In this document: piece after piece, positions 46,289 through 55,620 of the stretch
Layout: each line of letters opens with the position of its first letter
How positions within the stretch are numbered: position 1 is the stretch's first letter
DNA from: Flavobacterium psychrophilum
GTDB lineage: Bacteria > Bacteroidota > Bacteroidia > Flavobacteriales > Flavobacteriaceae
DNA length: 64,000 nucleotides
NCBI GenBank assembly: GCA_945862065.1
Contig: CAMAWT010000010.1
Coordinates: 1-64,000, forward strand
Reading direction: 5' to 3'
Notes under the pieces: model-generated
The model's input: only the letters and a program-made list of their open reading frames with translations
Told to the model about the DNA's origin: nothing
Database searches by the model: none
Made by a program: the position numbers and the translations under genes

Positions 46289-46540
46289 ATGAAAAAAACT
46301 CCTTTTACACTCTGCCTACTCATTGTTACCTCATTGCTTAATGCACAAACAAATGAAGTAATTAGCTCTTCTAAATTTTTAAATCAGCAAACTTTAATAG
46401 GAAACGGAATTGGTCTAGGATACGTTTTAGCCATTGTTATTTCATGGTCTAATAACAAATCGATTTTGTGGGCAATTATTCATGGCATTTTTGGTTGGTT
46501 TTATGTAATTTATTATGCCTTAACAAGAAATAAAGATTAA
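46289..46540 (+). CDS. Small exported or membrane protein
   Basis: This 83-residue protein has a signal peptide (MKKTPFTLCLLIVTSLLNAQ) and two hydrophobic segments (QTLIGNGIGLGYVLAIVISW and ILWAIIHGIFGWFYVIYYAL). The second pattern, hydrophobic with GxxFGWFYVIYY, is found in many small bacterial membrane proteins related to superinfection or YqaE-like families, but I cannot assign one. It is 3 bp from the next gene, so they form a pair. Confidence 0.6.
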   Translation: MKKTPFTLCLLIVTSLLNAQTNEVISSSKFLNQQTLIGNGIGLGYVLAIVISWSNNKSILWAIIHGIFGWFYVIYYALTRNKD

Positions 46541-46543
46541 ATC

Positions 46544-46954
46544 ATGAAATTATATAATTCAAATAAAAAACTTCAATTTATTAACCTTTTTTTAGGTGTA
46601 GTTTGGATTGTTATTGGTTGTACGAACTTACTGTACGAAAATTATAAATGGGATTATGTCCAGTTATTTATAGGGATTTGTTATATATTTTATTTTCTGT
46701 ATGATTTTAAATATAAATACATTGAGATAAACGAAAATGAGATTGTTAACCATTCACTACCAAAAGTGCGCATTTTATTGAGTGATTTAACTGAAGTAAA
46801 GTATTTTGCAGGAGATTATATTTTTAAATCAAGAAACAAAAGGATTGAAATTGTAAAAAAAAATATTAACTCAAAACAATTGGCAGCATTTGAATTACTA
46901 TTTGATTCATTAAAAATGAAAGTAGAAGAAAATTTTAGAATGAATAAACAATAA
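46544..46954 (+). CDS. Hypothetical two-TM protein
   Basis: This 136-residue protein has two membrane segments (about 12-32 and 40-58: FINLFLGVVWIVIGCTNLLY and LFIGICYIFYFLYDFKYKY). A C-terminal cytosolic domain with ENEIVNHSLPKVRILLSDLTEVKYFAGDYIFKS resembles PH-like or YcxB-like modules of small membrane proteins. The function is unknown. Confidence 0.65.
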   Translation: MKLYNSNKKLQFINLFLGVVWIVIGCTNLLYENYKWDYVQLFIGICYIFYFLYDFKYKYIEINENEIVNHSLPKVRILLSDLTEVKYFAGDYIFKSRNKRIEIVKKNINSKQLAAFELLFDSLKMKVEENFRMNKQ

Positions 46955-47057
46955 GAATGAATTCCTGATTTAAAAATAAACACTTTTCATTTCTTTTTTT
47001 AGAAGAAACTTCACCAATTACATGGATTTATTTAATATATGGGGATTTTTTATAAGT

Positions 47058-47188
47058 AACGTTTCGCAGCTACCCGAAGGGCGGGACTTTTACCACAAAA
47101 CTTGATTTGAAAAACTAATGTTTGATTAACAACAAAACTGTCTTTGGAACACGAAACCCCGCCTTTTGGGTAGGTGCTGTTAGGCGTC
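47058..47188 (-). repeat. attC-like hairpin at the end of the McrBC module
   Basis: Minus strand: GACGCCTAACAGC, then an arm ending GGCGGG, a loop of about 75 nt, then CCCGCC and an arm ending GAAACGTT. The arms pair at 17 of about 20 positions. The flanks AACAGC and AACGTT and the GGCGGG/CCCGCC arm ends are the same as in the hairpin at 7101-7236, although the arm sequences differ. Confidence 0.55.
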
Positions 47189-47209
47189 TGGCCTTCTTGT
47201 CCTGCTTGG

Positions 47210-48529
47210 TTAAAAGTCGTTGCGTAATACATTGTCTAGCTTGATTAATAAATTTGTTTCAATTTCTGAATGGTCTACCGAAGACCAAAATGGCACGTCA
47301 ACAATTTTGATTTTTATTTCCTCATTTTGATTTGATTTCTGAATTTTGAAAACATAATCTTTTGCTAATTTTTCAGAAGTGTTCGGATAAATTAGAATTA
47401 CTTTGTCTGTTCCTCTTCGATATGCATAACTAATCATTTGATACATATCTGTCTGAGAAACGCCTTTTTTATTGTCAGATGATTTTAAATCCCATCTAGG
47501 CTTATACTTTGTGTCGATAATTATTTTCTCTTTAGTCTGTTTATTTGTCAATAAAATGTCGTGTTGTATGTTAAATGTTTTCGGATTTTGATGAAGATAT
47601 AGTTCCGATTTTTGGGATTCAATTTCAAAGTCCTTGCTAAAATGGTCTTTTAGAAAACCCGAAATGAAATCTTCAAAAACATATTCCATCGGAAATAGCA
47701 AACTCCAATTTTTCATTTCATATTCAGCATGAGAATAAATCTGATTTTCAAGAATCATTCTACAGCATTGCATCACATCTTCATACTCGTCAAATAAAGT
47801 CGGTACTCTTATTTGATTCAGTTGATTTATTGTACAGGTTTGGTCTTCAACCTCGTCAAGTATATGAATGATTTCATGAAGTATTCTTTGCGTTTCAGGT
47901 ATTGTCGTTTGTGTTAATAGCAGTCGAACGCAATGTTTAATAATTCTATTGACTTTATTGTCGTAAACGAAAGGCTCATAATCACAATCAATAAATTGAT
48001 GTCTGCCATAAGTTAGGCTTGTTGTGTATCTATTAAAATTAATTTTTCCTCTTGGAGTCATTAATGCCTCTTCTACTTCCTCATAAGCAGAATAAGGCTT
48101 TGCGCTAACAGTTTCGTTGATTTGTTTCCCGATTAAATAAATAATCAATTCAGGGAAACGGTCGATTTCAAAGTTGTCTAGGAAAGATTGGTTAAAGGGG
48201 AATTTCATTTTTTTACAATAACTAAACCAAAAGAACAAATGCCTATGCATTAAATCCTTATTTGGATATTGCATATTTTGAAAAACCTTTGGATATATTT
48301 CTAAAGAATCATCATTGCAATTAATGAAGCCAACAAAATTATTTGCTTTAGCTTTTTCGCCATCAAAAGAAATAAAAGGTTGATAATTTGAGTTATTAAC
48401 ATTTTCTGTTTTTTGATTTTCATCAACCCAGAGGTTTTTATAATCTTGCCATAGAAAACGCAAGTAAACCTCAAGACCTTTTCTGTCTTTTACGGTAATC
48501 TGTTCGCCATATTCAAATAGAGTAAACAT
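47210..48529 (-). CDS. mcrC: McrC family restriction subunit (PD-(D/E)XK nuclease)
   Basis: This is a 439-residue protein. I place the start at the ATG at 48529, overlapping the mcrB stop as TAATG. The N-terminal part has TVKDRKGLEVYLRFLWQDYKN. The nuclease core shows FNIQHDILL, IIIDTKYKPRW and the following helix, the D-(E/D)xK arrangement of McrC/DUF2357-type nucleases. With McrB it forms a GTP-driven type IV system that cuts DNA carrying modified bases, such as phage DNA. It ends 22 bp before the attC-like box. Confidence 0.9.
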   Translation of the reverse strand: MFTLFEYGEQITVKDRKGLEVYLRFLWQDYKNLWVDENQKTENVNNSNYQPFISFDGEKAKANNFVGFINCNDDSLEIYPKVFQNMQYPNKDLMHRHLFFWFSYCKKMKFPFNQSFLDNFEIDRFPELIIYLIGKQINETVSAKPYSAYEEVEEALMTPRGKINFNRYTTSLTYGRHQFIDCDYEPFVYDNKVNRIIKHCVRLLLTQTTIPETQRILHEIIHILDEVEDQTCTINQLNQIRVPTLFDEYEDVMQCCRMILENQIYSHAEYEMKNWSLLFPMEYVFEDFISGFLKDHFSKDFEIESQKSELYLHQNPKTFNIQHDILLTNKQTKEKIIIDTKYKPRWDLKSSDNKKGVSQTDMYQMISYAYRRGTDKVILIYPNTSEKLAKDYVFKIQKSNQNEEIKIKIVDVPFWSSVDHSEIETNLLIKLDNVLRNDF

Positions 48530-50874
48530 TAACTTATCGGTTGAATAATCCAATCGTATTTCTCAATGTCATATTTGATGCTCCACGAACTATTTTTAAA
48601 TATTTCTTCGACTACTTCAGTTTTACCTGAAAAATATTCCATCAGAAGCGGAATAATTTTGTTTTTGATTATTTTGAATGTATCGAGTCCCGTCATAAAA
48701 TAGGCATGCCCAATTAGATAATCTGCTGATTTTTTACGAGAATATATTTCCTTGTTTATGTGTTTGAGAAAAATGCCATCACTCTCTTCCAACTTACTAT
48801 AATCAGGGAAATATCCAATAAACTCAAAACGTCTTCTAAGTGCAATGTCGATAAGAGCAATTGATTTATCAGCGGTATTCATAGTACCAACAAGATATAG
48901 ATTTGGCGGTACGCCAAATTCTTTATCTCCGTTTGGTAATGTAAGTCGTAATTCGTTTTTTGCATCAATTCTTTTGTCTTCTTCCAAAAGAGTGATTAAT
49001 TCTCCAAAAACCTTAGAAATATTAGCACGGTTAATTTCATCAATGATTAATACGAAATTTTTGAGTTTCTCTGTTTGTCCGTTGCCAACTGGCTTTCTTT
49101 TTTCTCGGATAAGCTTCGCTAGGGGATTATAATAAACGGAAAGTCCAGATGTAACCTCTTTAATACCTTCAACTACATCTTGAAGTGTTTGAATACTTAA
49201 AGTGTGTTGAGTACCGCCTGATGGCTTTGTAAAATGAATAGTTGTGTCACTTACATCGGTTATTTTATATTTAAGACCAGAAACCATTGTGATTTCAATG
49301 CTTTCATTTTTTTCTTCAATTGGTTTAATGATTTCACTGAAAACTTGGTCAAAGGACTTGGCCAAGGCTGTTTGTTCTTTTGAAGCAAAATAATTCTCTC
49401 TTGCTTTTTTTGCTATCTCATAAAAAATTCCTCTGTAAGGTTTGAAGCGCAAATGTTCGAATTCAATATCAGGTCGTATTCCAACCATAAAGTCTTCGTA
49501 GGAATAGTTTTGATGAAATGTGACGAATTCTATTTGCCCTTCTTTTTTTAATTTGTCGAAGATTACTTTACTGTCTTCATGATTACTTTTAATTCCAGTA
49601 ACAATTTCAACTGCTTTGTCAATGCTATTGTAAGTCTTACCTGTTCCTGGAGGGCCAAATAAGATAATATTGTTCGGATGCTTTTGTAATTCCCCTTGCA
49701 CCTTAATTTTTGTAGCACCTTCGGAAATAAACTCTACTCCAAAATGAGGCTCAAAAATATTTGTGTTTGCTTCTTCTATTTTATCAATCGTAATTTCTGT
49801 AAACGTGCTGTTGCCACTTGGATAAATAAACTCTTTGAATGATTTTAAAGGAGAAGGGTCAGGGTTTGTCGCTGATTTAATGTATTCAACTTCTCTATAT
49901 ATCCATCCATTTTCATTAGTTATATCTTCGGGAACATAGCCCCAAGAACCTGCTTTTACTTTTGCAATCGTAAATAACTCATTTCCGCCTATTGTAATGT
50001 AAACATAGTCGCCTTCTGTTAAATCATTTTTAAAGGCTTCGGCTTGTCCTTTTCCGGTGTTTTCATGAATTACAATCCATTGATTCTCTTTAAATACATC
50101 TCTTATACTTTCATTAGTTTTTGTTTTAAAGGAGCCATGCGATATTTTGTAAAGTCTTCTTTGATTAAGAGGAATAGTCAATAATTTATCCTTTATCGGC
50201 TCATCATCGATTATCAACTTTTTGTTTTCTGAATATAACTTTATCATCTCTTCAAAATCAAAATTTTCAGGAGACACTTCAATCGGACCTTTTAAATATG
50301 ATTCGTCTGAATGTCTGTAAATACCGTACTTAATTGTTCCGTGATGAAAGTCAGCAAAAATTTGTAAGCCTGTCGATTGAGTTGCTTGTTTGTTGTTGAA
50401 TATTGCAAACCACAGTCTATCGCTTCCTTGTTGTCTTGCTCCTTGAAAGTCAAAGTATATGTGCTTTACTTTTCCATTTAAGTCAAGGCGATTGATTATT
50501 TCAGAGATAAAATCATCAATAAATTTCCTTATTGGATTGTGGCCGTAGAAAGTGATAATTGGAAAGAAAATCGAAAAATAGTTTTTGTAGGCACGATATT
50601 GATTCTCTTTTCCTGTCTTATGTTTAATAATGAAGCCATCAAGTGTCGACAAGTCGAGTTTATTACCTTCTTTCAGAAATTTTAAAACGTCTTTTCTTAA
50701 GTCAACAATAACACCTGAACGTGAAGCGTAATAATCGGAAGCCTTTTGTAGTTCGTCCTGTGGGACGGAATTTAATTTTGCTACTAAAGCATTATTGTCG
50801 GCATAAAGAGTTGCTATTTCTGTCGAAATTTCACAAACCTCTTTAACTCCTTTTTTAATTTCTTGTTCTGTCAT
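48529..50874 (-). CDS. mcrB: McrB family GTPase restriction subunit
   Basis: This 781-residue protein has an N-terminal MrcB-like domain (DUF3578) at about 50-230 with FFPIITFYGHNP and FADFHHGTIKYGIYR. Next comes an EVE/PUA-like or related specificity module (about 265-370, QWIVIHENTGKGQAEAF, GDYVYITIGG). The AAA+ motor has GPPGTGKTYNS (about 406), LIIDEINRANISKVFGE (about 612) and GTMNTADKSIALIDIALRRR. McrB-type motors use GTP and recruit McrC. The N-terminal modules decide which modified or foreign DNA is recognised; that specificity cannot be predicted here. Confidence 0.92.
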   Translation of the reverse strand: MTEQEIKKGVKEVCEISTEIATLYADNNALVAKLNSVPQDELQKASDYYASRSGVIVDLRKDVLKFLKEGNKLDLSTLDGFIIKHKTGKENQYRAYKNYFSIFFPIITFYGHNPIRKFIDDFISEIINRLDLNGKVKHIYFDFQGARQQGSDRLWFAIFNNKQATQSTGLQIFADFHHGTIKYGIYRHSDESYLKGPIEVSPENFDFEEMIKLYSENKKLIIDDEPIKDKLLTIPLNQRRLYKISHGSFKTKTNESIRDVFKENQWIVIHENTGKGQAEAFKNDLTEGDYVYITIGGNELFTIAKVKAGSWGYVPEDITNENGWIYREVEYIKSATNPDPSPLKSFKEFIYPSGNSTFTEITIDKIEEANTNIFEPHFGVEFISEGATKIKVQGELQKHPNNIILFGPPGTGKTYNSIDKAVEIVTGIKSNHEDSKVIFDKLKKEGQIEFVTFHQNYSYEDFMVGIRPDIEFEHLRFKPYRGIFYEIAKKARENYFASKEQTALAKSFDQVFSEIIKPIEEKNESIEITMVSGLKYKITDVSDTTIHFTKPSGGTQHTLSIQTLQDVVEGIKEVTSGLSVYYNPLAKLIREKRKPVGNGQTEKLKNFVLIIDEINRANISKVFGELITLLEEDKRIDAKNELRLTLPNGDKEFGVPPNLYLVGTMNTADKSIALIDIALRRRFEFIGYFPDYSKLEESDGIFLKHINKEIYSRKKSADYLIGHAYFMTGLDTFKIIKNKIIPLLMEYFSGKTEVVEEIFKNSSWSIKYDIEKYDWIIQPIS

Positions 50875-50923
50875 ATTGTCGATTTATTTTCTGTCGTTGT
50901 CGGTCTCACAAGCTTGCGCCTAA

Positions 50924-51220
50924 ATACTAGATATACGAAAGTTCTTGCGTTTTTAACATATTTTATTTGGCAAATAACTTAAAACGGTACATGTTTTTGA
51001 TATATATTTCCAAATGTAAAGAAAATATTTTATTTTACTGTCTTGTTTTTTTTTATTTTAAATAAGAATATCATTTATGAGATTCCTACGGAATGACAAC
51101 ATTGTCAATATCAATATCAATTTCAATAACAATTTAAAATTGTGCTGCAAATTTTCTAATTTGCTAATTAACTCATTATCTAATCACTAATAACCAATTT
51201 GTCTTGAAAATGCTAAACCC
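50924..51220. other. Intergenic stretch without gene
   Basis: It contains only AT-rich sequence and a short degenerate six-base repeat (TCAATA) near 51106-51136. Nothing further can be named. Confidence 0.4.
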
Positions 51221-51365
51221 CTAGCCCAGATAGAAATGGAAAGCCTTGTGAACATAAAAGCTATTTTTCTTGGTAAAAAAACAGCGACGCCAGGAGCTCG
51301 TTTTTGTACCAAAGAAAAAAGCTTTTATGGAACAAGCTTGTAATGAATAGCTGGAAATAGCTTCA
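51221..51365 (+). repeat. Dispersed long-hairpin repeat, copy C
   Basis: It begins CTAGCCCAGATAGAAATGG and ends AATAGCTGGAAATAGCTTC. The stem CATAAAAGC plus TTTTTCTTGGTA pairs with TACCAAAGAAAAA plus GCTTTTATG. It is the same design as copies A and B with an unrelated stem sequence. Confidence 0.65.
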
Positions 51366-51403
51366 AAAAAAAATCTCCATAATTACTTATGGAGATTTTT
51401 TTT
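51366..51403. terminator. Terminator after secDF
   Basis: AAATCTCCATAA, loop TTAC, TTATGGAGATTT with A9 before and T8 after, active in both directions. It lies just behind the secDF stop (minus strand). Confidence 0.85.
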
Positions 51404-51419
51404 GTATGAATTATGCTAC

Positions 51420-54400
51420 TTACGCATGATGACGGTCTTCAATTTCGGCTACATCTTTTTTAGACATTGAGTCAACCAATACTGGGGTTGCAATGAAAAG
51501 TGATGAATACGTTCCTACGATAATACCAATCAACATGGCGAAAATAAATCCTCTGATTGATTCACCACCGAATAAGAACATGGTTAACAATACTAAAATC
51601 ATCATTAATGACGTATTGATTGTTCTTGAAAGTGTTGTGTTAATAGAAGCGTTTACAATTTCTTTATAAGATCCTTTTCTATTTCCTGCGATGAATTCTC
51701 TAATTCTATCAAATACAATTACGGTATCGTTCATTGAATATCCAATAACGGTAAGAATTGCTGCGATAAAATGTTGATCCATTTCCATGTGGAAAGGCAT
51801 GAATTTATAGCAAATTGAATAGATTCCTAATACAAAAATAACATCGTGTGCTACTGCAGCAATTGCTCCAAGAGAATATTGCCACTTGCGGAATGAAATC
51901 ATTAAGTATAAGAAAATCACTGCCATTGCTCCTAAAACTGCCCAATATGAATTGGTTTTGATATCTTCTGATATGGCTGCTCCTACTTTAGATGCTTGTA
52001 AAACTCCCACTTTTTTACCTTCGTATGAATTGATGAATTGTTCGTATGTAGTAGATGGGAAATATTTACCTAAAACTTTAAATAATTTTTCGTTTACTTC
52101 TTTATCAACTTGAACTCCCTCGTCTTTGATTTTGTATTTGGTTGTTAATTTCAATTGGTCTTTATCACCGAATATTTTTGCTTCTACTGAAGTACCAAAT
52201 TCTGCTGATAATTCTTCTGAAATTTGAGTAGGTTCTACTTCTTTTTCAAATTTCACTTGAAAAGTTCTACCTCCAACAAAATCAACACCTTGATCCAAAC
52301 CATTTACATAGAAAGAAACAAAACTACCAACAATAACAACTGATGATAAAATGTATGTCCATTTTTTGAATCCTAAGAAATCAAAATGGAATCCTGTAAA
52401 CCAGTTTTTGGTTACTGAAGTTGTGAAAGTTAATTTTTTATTATTTGCAACATCTCTATCAATAAAAATTCTAGCAATAAAAATTGAAGTGAATAAAGAG
52501 GTGAAAATACCAATAAGTAAAGTAGTCGCAAAACCTTGGATTGGTCCTGTTCCGAAAATAAATAATATAGCTCCTGTCAATACGTGCGTAACGTTTGCAT
52601 CAATGATTGAACGCATTGCCCCTTTCCATCCGTACGATGTTTTAACGGCATCTGCTAATGATTTACCCTCTCGGAGTTCTTCTTTGGCTCTTTCGTAAAT
52701 AATGATGTTGGCATCAACCGCAGTTCCCAACGTTAATACGATACCCGCAATTCCAGGTAATGTAAGTACAGCACCTAAATTTGCTAAAATTCCGAATAAG
52801 AAAAGTAAGTTTACTAATAATGCGATGTTTGCATACCAACCTGCTTTTCCATAATAGAATACCATCCAAAGGCAAACTAAAAGGAATCCAACTATAGATG
52901 AAGTTGTACCAGCATCAATTGCCTTCTGACCTAAAGATGGTCCTACCACTTCTGATTGCACAATTTCTGCTGCAGCAGGTAGCTTTCCTGCTCTTAAAAC
53001 GTTTGCTAAATCTTGAGTTTCTGTAACATCAAAATTTCCTGATATTTCAGATCTACCACCTGCAATTGGTCCGCTTGTTACTCCTGGTGCAGAATAAACA
53101 ACATTATCAAGTGCAATGGCAATAAAGCTTTTTTGAGTGTAAGCTCTACCTGTTAATTCTTCCCAAGCGCTTGCACCTTGTCCGTTCATTTGCATAGAAA
53201 CGGCTGGTTTTCCATCTTGTCCGAAAGTATCTCTTGCATCTGTAATAACACCTCCACTTAATGGAGCAACGTTATCTTTATTACCTTTTAAAGCATATAA
53301 ATCAACTGTTTCGGTAACTTTTTTAGTTTTTTCGTCAATTGATTCTTTAGGTTTACTCCAAGCAAATTTCACAAAACGCTGATCTCCTGGCAATAAAGCT
53401 TTGATATCTTTTCTTTTGAAATAAGAATTAATTGTAGCAGTATCTGTTACAGAAAAAACGGCTAAAACCGGACCAGAACCTGGCGTAATAATTTTTTCCA
53501 ATAAAGGACCTAAATTAGCTTTATCTGCAACAGTATCTTTTGATTTATCAGCAATTAAATTACTAATGGTATCAGCTGGTTTTTGAATAGCAGCTTTTGA
53601 AGTTTTCTCAGTTTTCTTAAGTGCTTCGTTTGCAGCCATAAGAAAATTACCGATTTCTTCTCCTTTATATGTTTCCCAAAATTCTAATTGAGCGGTACTT
53701 TGTAATAAATTTTTAATACGATCTACGTCTTTAGCACCCGGAAGTTCAACAAGTATTCTACCTGTTTGTCCTAATTTTGCAATGTTTGGTTGAGTTACAC
53801 CAAATTTATCAATACGTTTTCTGATTACTCCGAAAGCACTTTCAACCGATTCATCAACTTTTTTTCTGATCACTTTTTTAGTTTGGTCATCAGTCATTTT
53901 AAAATTGATCTCATCTGCTAAATTTTTATTAGCAAAAATATCTGGAGAAGCTAATTTTGTGTTTGTAGATGCTGCAGCTGCATCAAAAGCTCTAAAGAAT
54001 GCATCCAAATAAGATTCGTTTCCTTCTCTTATAACTGCTGCATCAGCAATTGCTTTGTTGAAAACTGCATTTTTTGAATTATTTGCAAGTCCTTTCAAAA
54101 CATCTTTTACAGAAATTTGAAGAATTACATTGATTCCTCCTTCAAGGTCAAGACCCTTATTGATTTGCTTGTTGCTTACTTCTTCGTAATTGAACGTAGT
54201 AAATCCCATGTTATAAACATCCACTTTCTTAAGTGAATCTAGGTACTTTACCTCCAAAGCATTTACGTCTGGCAATTGATCGCCAGAAAGTCCTTTTGCT
54301 TTTAATACGTTAAATCTTGCTGTAGCAAATGTTTTAGCGTCGTTTTTTACTTTGCTTGCAACAAATGTAAATGATAGTTGGTAAATACTTACCAGTGCAA

Positions 54401-54440
54401 ATAGAATTGCAAAAAATTTAATAAGTCCTTTATTCTGCAT
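51420..54440 (-). CDS. secDF: Protein translocase SecDF (fused)
   Basis: This 1006-residue fusion of SecD and SecF has 12 predicted membrane segments. SecD occupies about 1-690, with the conserved GLDLEGGINVILQI, ELPGAKD and VDANIIIYERAKEELREG. SecF occupies about 720-1006, with DFVGGRTFQVKF and GYSMNDTVIVFDRIRE. It uses the proton-motive force to help proteins leave the Sec channel. The fused form and the long periplasmic insertion (about 270-420) are usual in Flavobacteriia. A good promoter lies 120 bp upstream. Confidence 0.97.
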   Translation of the reverse strand: MQNKGLIKFFAILFALVSIYQLSFTFVASKVKNDAKTFATARFNVLKAKGLSGDQLPDVNALEVKYLDSLKKVDVYNMGFTTFNYEEVSNKQINKGLDLEGGINVILQISVKDVLKGLANNSKNAVFNKAIADAAVIREGNESYLDAFFRAFDAAAASTNTKLASPDIFANKNLADEINFKMTDDQTKKVIRKKVDESVESAFGVIRKRIDKFGVTQPNIAKLGQTGRILVELPGAKDVDRIKNLLQSTAQLEFWETYKGEEIGNFLMAANEALKKTEKTSKAAIQKPADTISNLIADKSKDTVADKANLGPLLEKIITPGSGPVLAVFSVTDTATINSYFKRKDIKALLPGDQRFVKFAWSKPKESIDEKTKKVTETVDLYALKGNKDNVAPLSGGVITDARDTFGQDGKPAVSMQMNGQGASAWEELTGRAYTQKSFIAIALDNVVYSAPGVTSGPIAGGRSEISGNFDVTETQDLANVLRAGKLPAAAEIVQSEVVGPSLGQKAIDAGTTSSIVGFLLVCLWMVFYYGKAGWYANIALLVNLLFLFGILANLGAVLTLPGIAGIVLTLGTAVDANIIIYERAKEELREGKSLADAVKTSYGWKGAMRSIIDANVTHVLTGAILFIFGTGPIQGFATTLLIGIFTSLFTSIFIARIFIDRDVANNKKLTFTTSVTKNWFTGFHFDFLGFKKWTYILSSVVIVGSFVSFYVNGLDQGVDFVGGRTFQVKFEKEVEPTQISEELSAEFGTSVEAKIFGDKDQLKLTTKYKIKDEGVQVDKEVNEKLFKVLGKYFPSTTYEQFINSYEGKKVGVLQASKVGAAISEDIKTNSYWAVLGAMAVIFLYLMISFRKWQYSLGAIAAVAHDVIFVLGIYSICYKFMPFHMEMDQHFIAAILTVIGYSMNDTVIVFDRIREFIAGNRKGSYKEIVNASINTTLSRTINTSLMMILVLLTMFLFGGESIRGFIFAMLIGIIVGTYSSLFIATPVLVDSMSKKDVAEIEDRHHA

Positions 54441-54560
54441 TATTACTAAAAATTAATTAATTTTTGTTTGGTTTTGTTTTAAAACGTTTAAAATATAATA
54501 AACTCTTGATAATCAGTAATTACACAAAAGTTAAGATGTTTACACATTTTTACAAACGTG

Positions 54561-54591
54561 CAAATATATAATTATGCAATTGATTAACAAA
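54561..54591 (-). promoter_or_regulatory. secDF promoter
   Basis: Minus strand: TTTG (54591-54588), 19 bp, TATATTTG (54568-54561). It is an exact match to the Bacteroidota consensus. The leader is about 115 nt. Confidence 0.7.
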
Positions 54592-54617
54592 TTATTTATC
54601 AATTTATATCAAAAAAA

Positions 54618-54639
54618 AGACTGCAATCTTTGCAGTCTT
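54618..54639 (-). terminator. Terminator after mdh
   Basis: AAGACTGCAA and TTGCAGTCTT form a 10-bp stem; on the minus strand eight Ts follow. It ends the gyrB-DUF6588-mdh operon 20 bp behind mdh. Confidence 0.85.
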
Positions 54640-54659
54640 CTTTAATAAATATTCGTTTT

Positions 54660-55595
54660 TTAGCTTAAAACTGATTTCAAAGCGTCATTCATGCTTCTCA
54701 CAGCATCTGCACTTTTTGCAAATAATGCTTTTTCTTCAACATTTAAATGGATATCAACAATTTGTTCAATTCCATTTTTCCCTATAATACAAGGAACACC
54801 GATGCAAATATCATTTTGACCATATTCGCCTTCTACAAGAACAGAACATGGTATCATTTTTTTCTGATCGTTTAAAATACTATCCACTAAATAAGCAACA
54901 GAAGCACCTGGAGCATACCAAGCTGAAGTTCCTAATAAAGCGGTTAATGTAGCTCCACCTACCATGGTATCTGCAGCAACTTTATCCAATTGTTCTTGCG
55001 ACAAAAATTGAGAAACGGGAATACCATTATATGAAGCCAAACGAGTTAATGGAATCATAGTCGTATCTCCATGACCACCAATAACCATTCCTTGTATATC
55101 ATTAGCTGGTTTGTCTAATGCTAATGATAAATAGGTTTTGAATCGAGAACTATCTAAAGTACCTCCCATTCCAATAATTCTATTTTTTGGCAAACCTGTT
55201 GCTTTCAATGTCAAATAGGTCATTGTATCCATCGGATTTGAAACAACTACAATAATTGTGTTTGGAGAATGAGCTAGCAAACTTTCGGCAACTGATTTTA
55301 CAATTCCTGCGTTGATACTAATCAATTCTTCACGAGTCATCCCTGGTTTTCTTGGAATTCCAGATGTTATAACTACAACATCACTTCCTGCCGTTTTTTC
55401 ATAATCATTTGTAACACCAATTACCTTAGTATTAAATCCTAAAGTGGTTTGTGTTTGCATAATATCTAAAGCTTTACCTTCAGCAAAACCTTCTCTGATA
55501 TCTAATAATACGATTTCACTCGCAATTCTTCTGTAAGCAATAGCGTCTGCGCATGTTGCGCCCACATTGCCTGCTCCTACTATGGTAACTTTCAT
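54660..55595 (-). CDS. mdh: Malate dehydrogenase
   Basis: This 311-residue enzyme of the LDH-like MDH class oxidises malate to oxaloacetate with NAD in the TCA cycle. It shows the Rossmann loop VGAGNVGATCAD, the substrate Arg in SGIPRKPGMTRE, NPMDTMTYL, the Asp/Arg pair in GGTLDSSRFKTYL and the catalytic His in VIGGHGDTTMIPL. It lies 25 bp after the DUF6588 gene and is the last gene of the operon. Confidence 0.96.
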   Translation of the reverse strand: MKVTIVGAGNVGATCADAIAYRRIASEIVLLDIREGFAEGKALDIMQTQTTLGFNTKVIGVTNDYEKTAGSDVVVITSGIPRKPGMTREELISINAGIVKSVAESLLAHSPNTIIVVVSNPMDTMTYLTLKATGLPKNRIIGMGGTLDSSRFKTYLSLALDKPANDIQGMVIGGHGDTTMIPLTRLASYNGIPVSQFLSQEQLDKVAADTMVGGATLTALLGTSAWYAPGASVAYLVDSILNDQKKMIPCSVLVEGEYGQNDICIGVPCIIGKNGIEQIVDIHLNVEEKALFAKSADAVRSMNDALKSVLS

Positions 55596-55620
55596 TGTAT
55601 TGTGTATTTATATTAAAAAA

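Larger units (their letters stand above)
47061..50923 (-). mobile_element. Cassette-like unit carrying mcrB and mcrC
   Basis: The unit begins TTAGGCG at 50923 (minus strand), upstream of mcrB, and ends with the complementary CGCCTAAC at the start of the hairpin behind mcrC. Seven bases are matched, fewer than for the two units at 5.9-9 kb. It interrupts otherwise core-like gene order between a small membrane protein pair and secDF. Confidence 0.4.

Noticed and set aside
47050..47232. 60-residue open frame beyond mcrC
   Set aside because: It is the translation of the attC-like hairpin and the last mcrC bases, not a gene.
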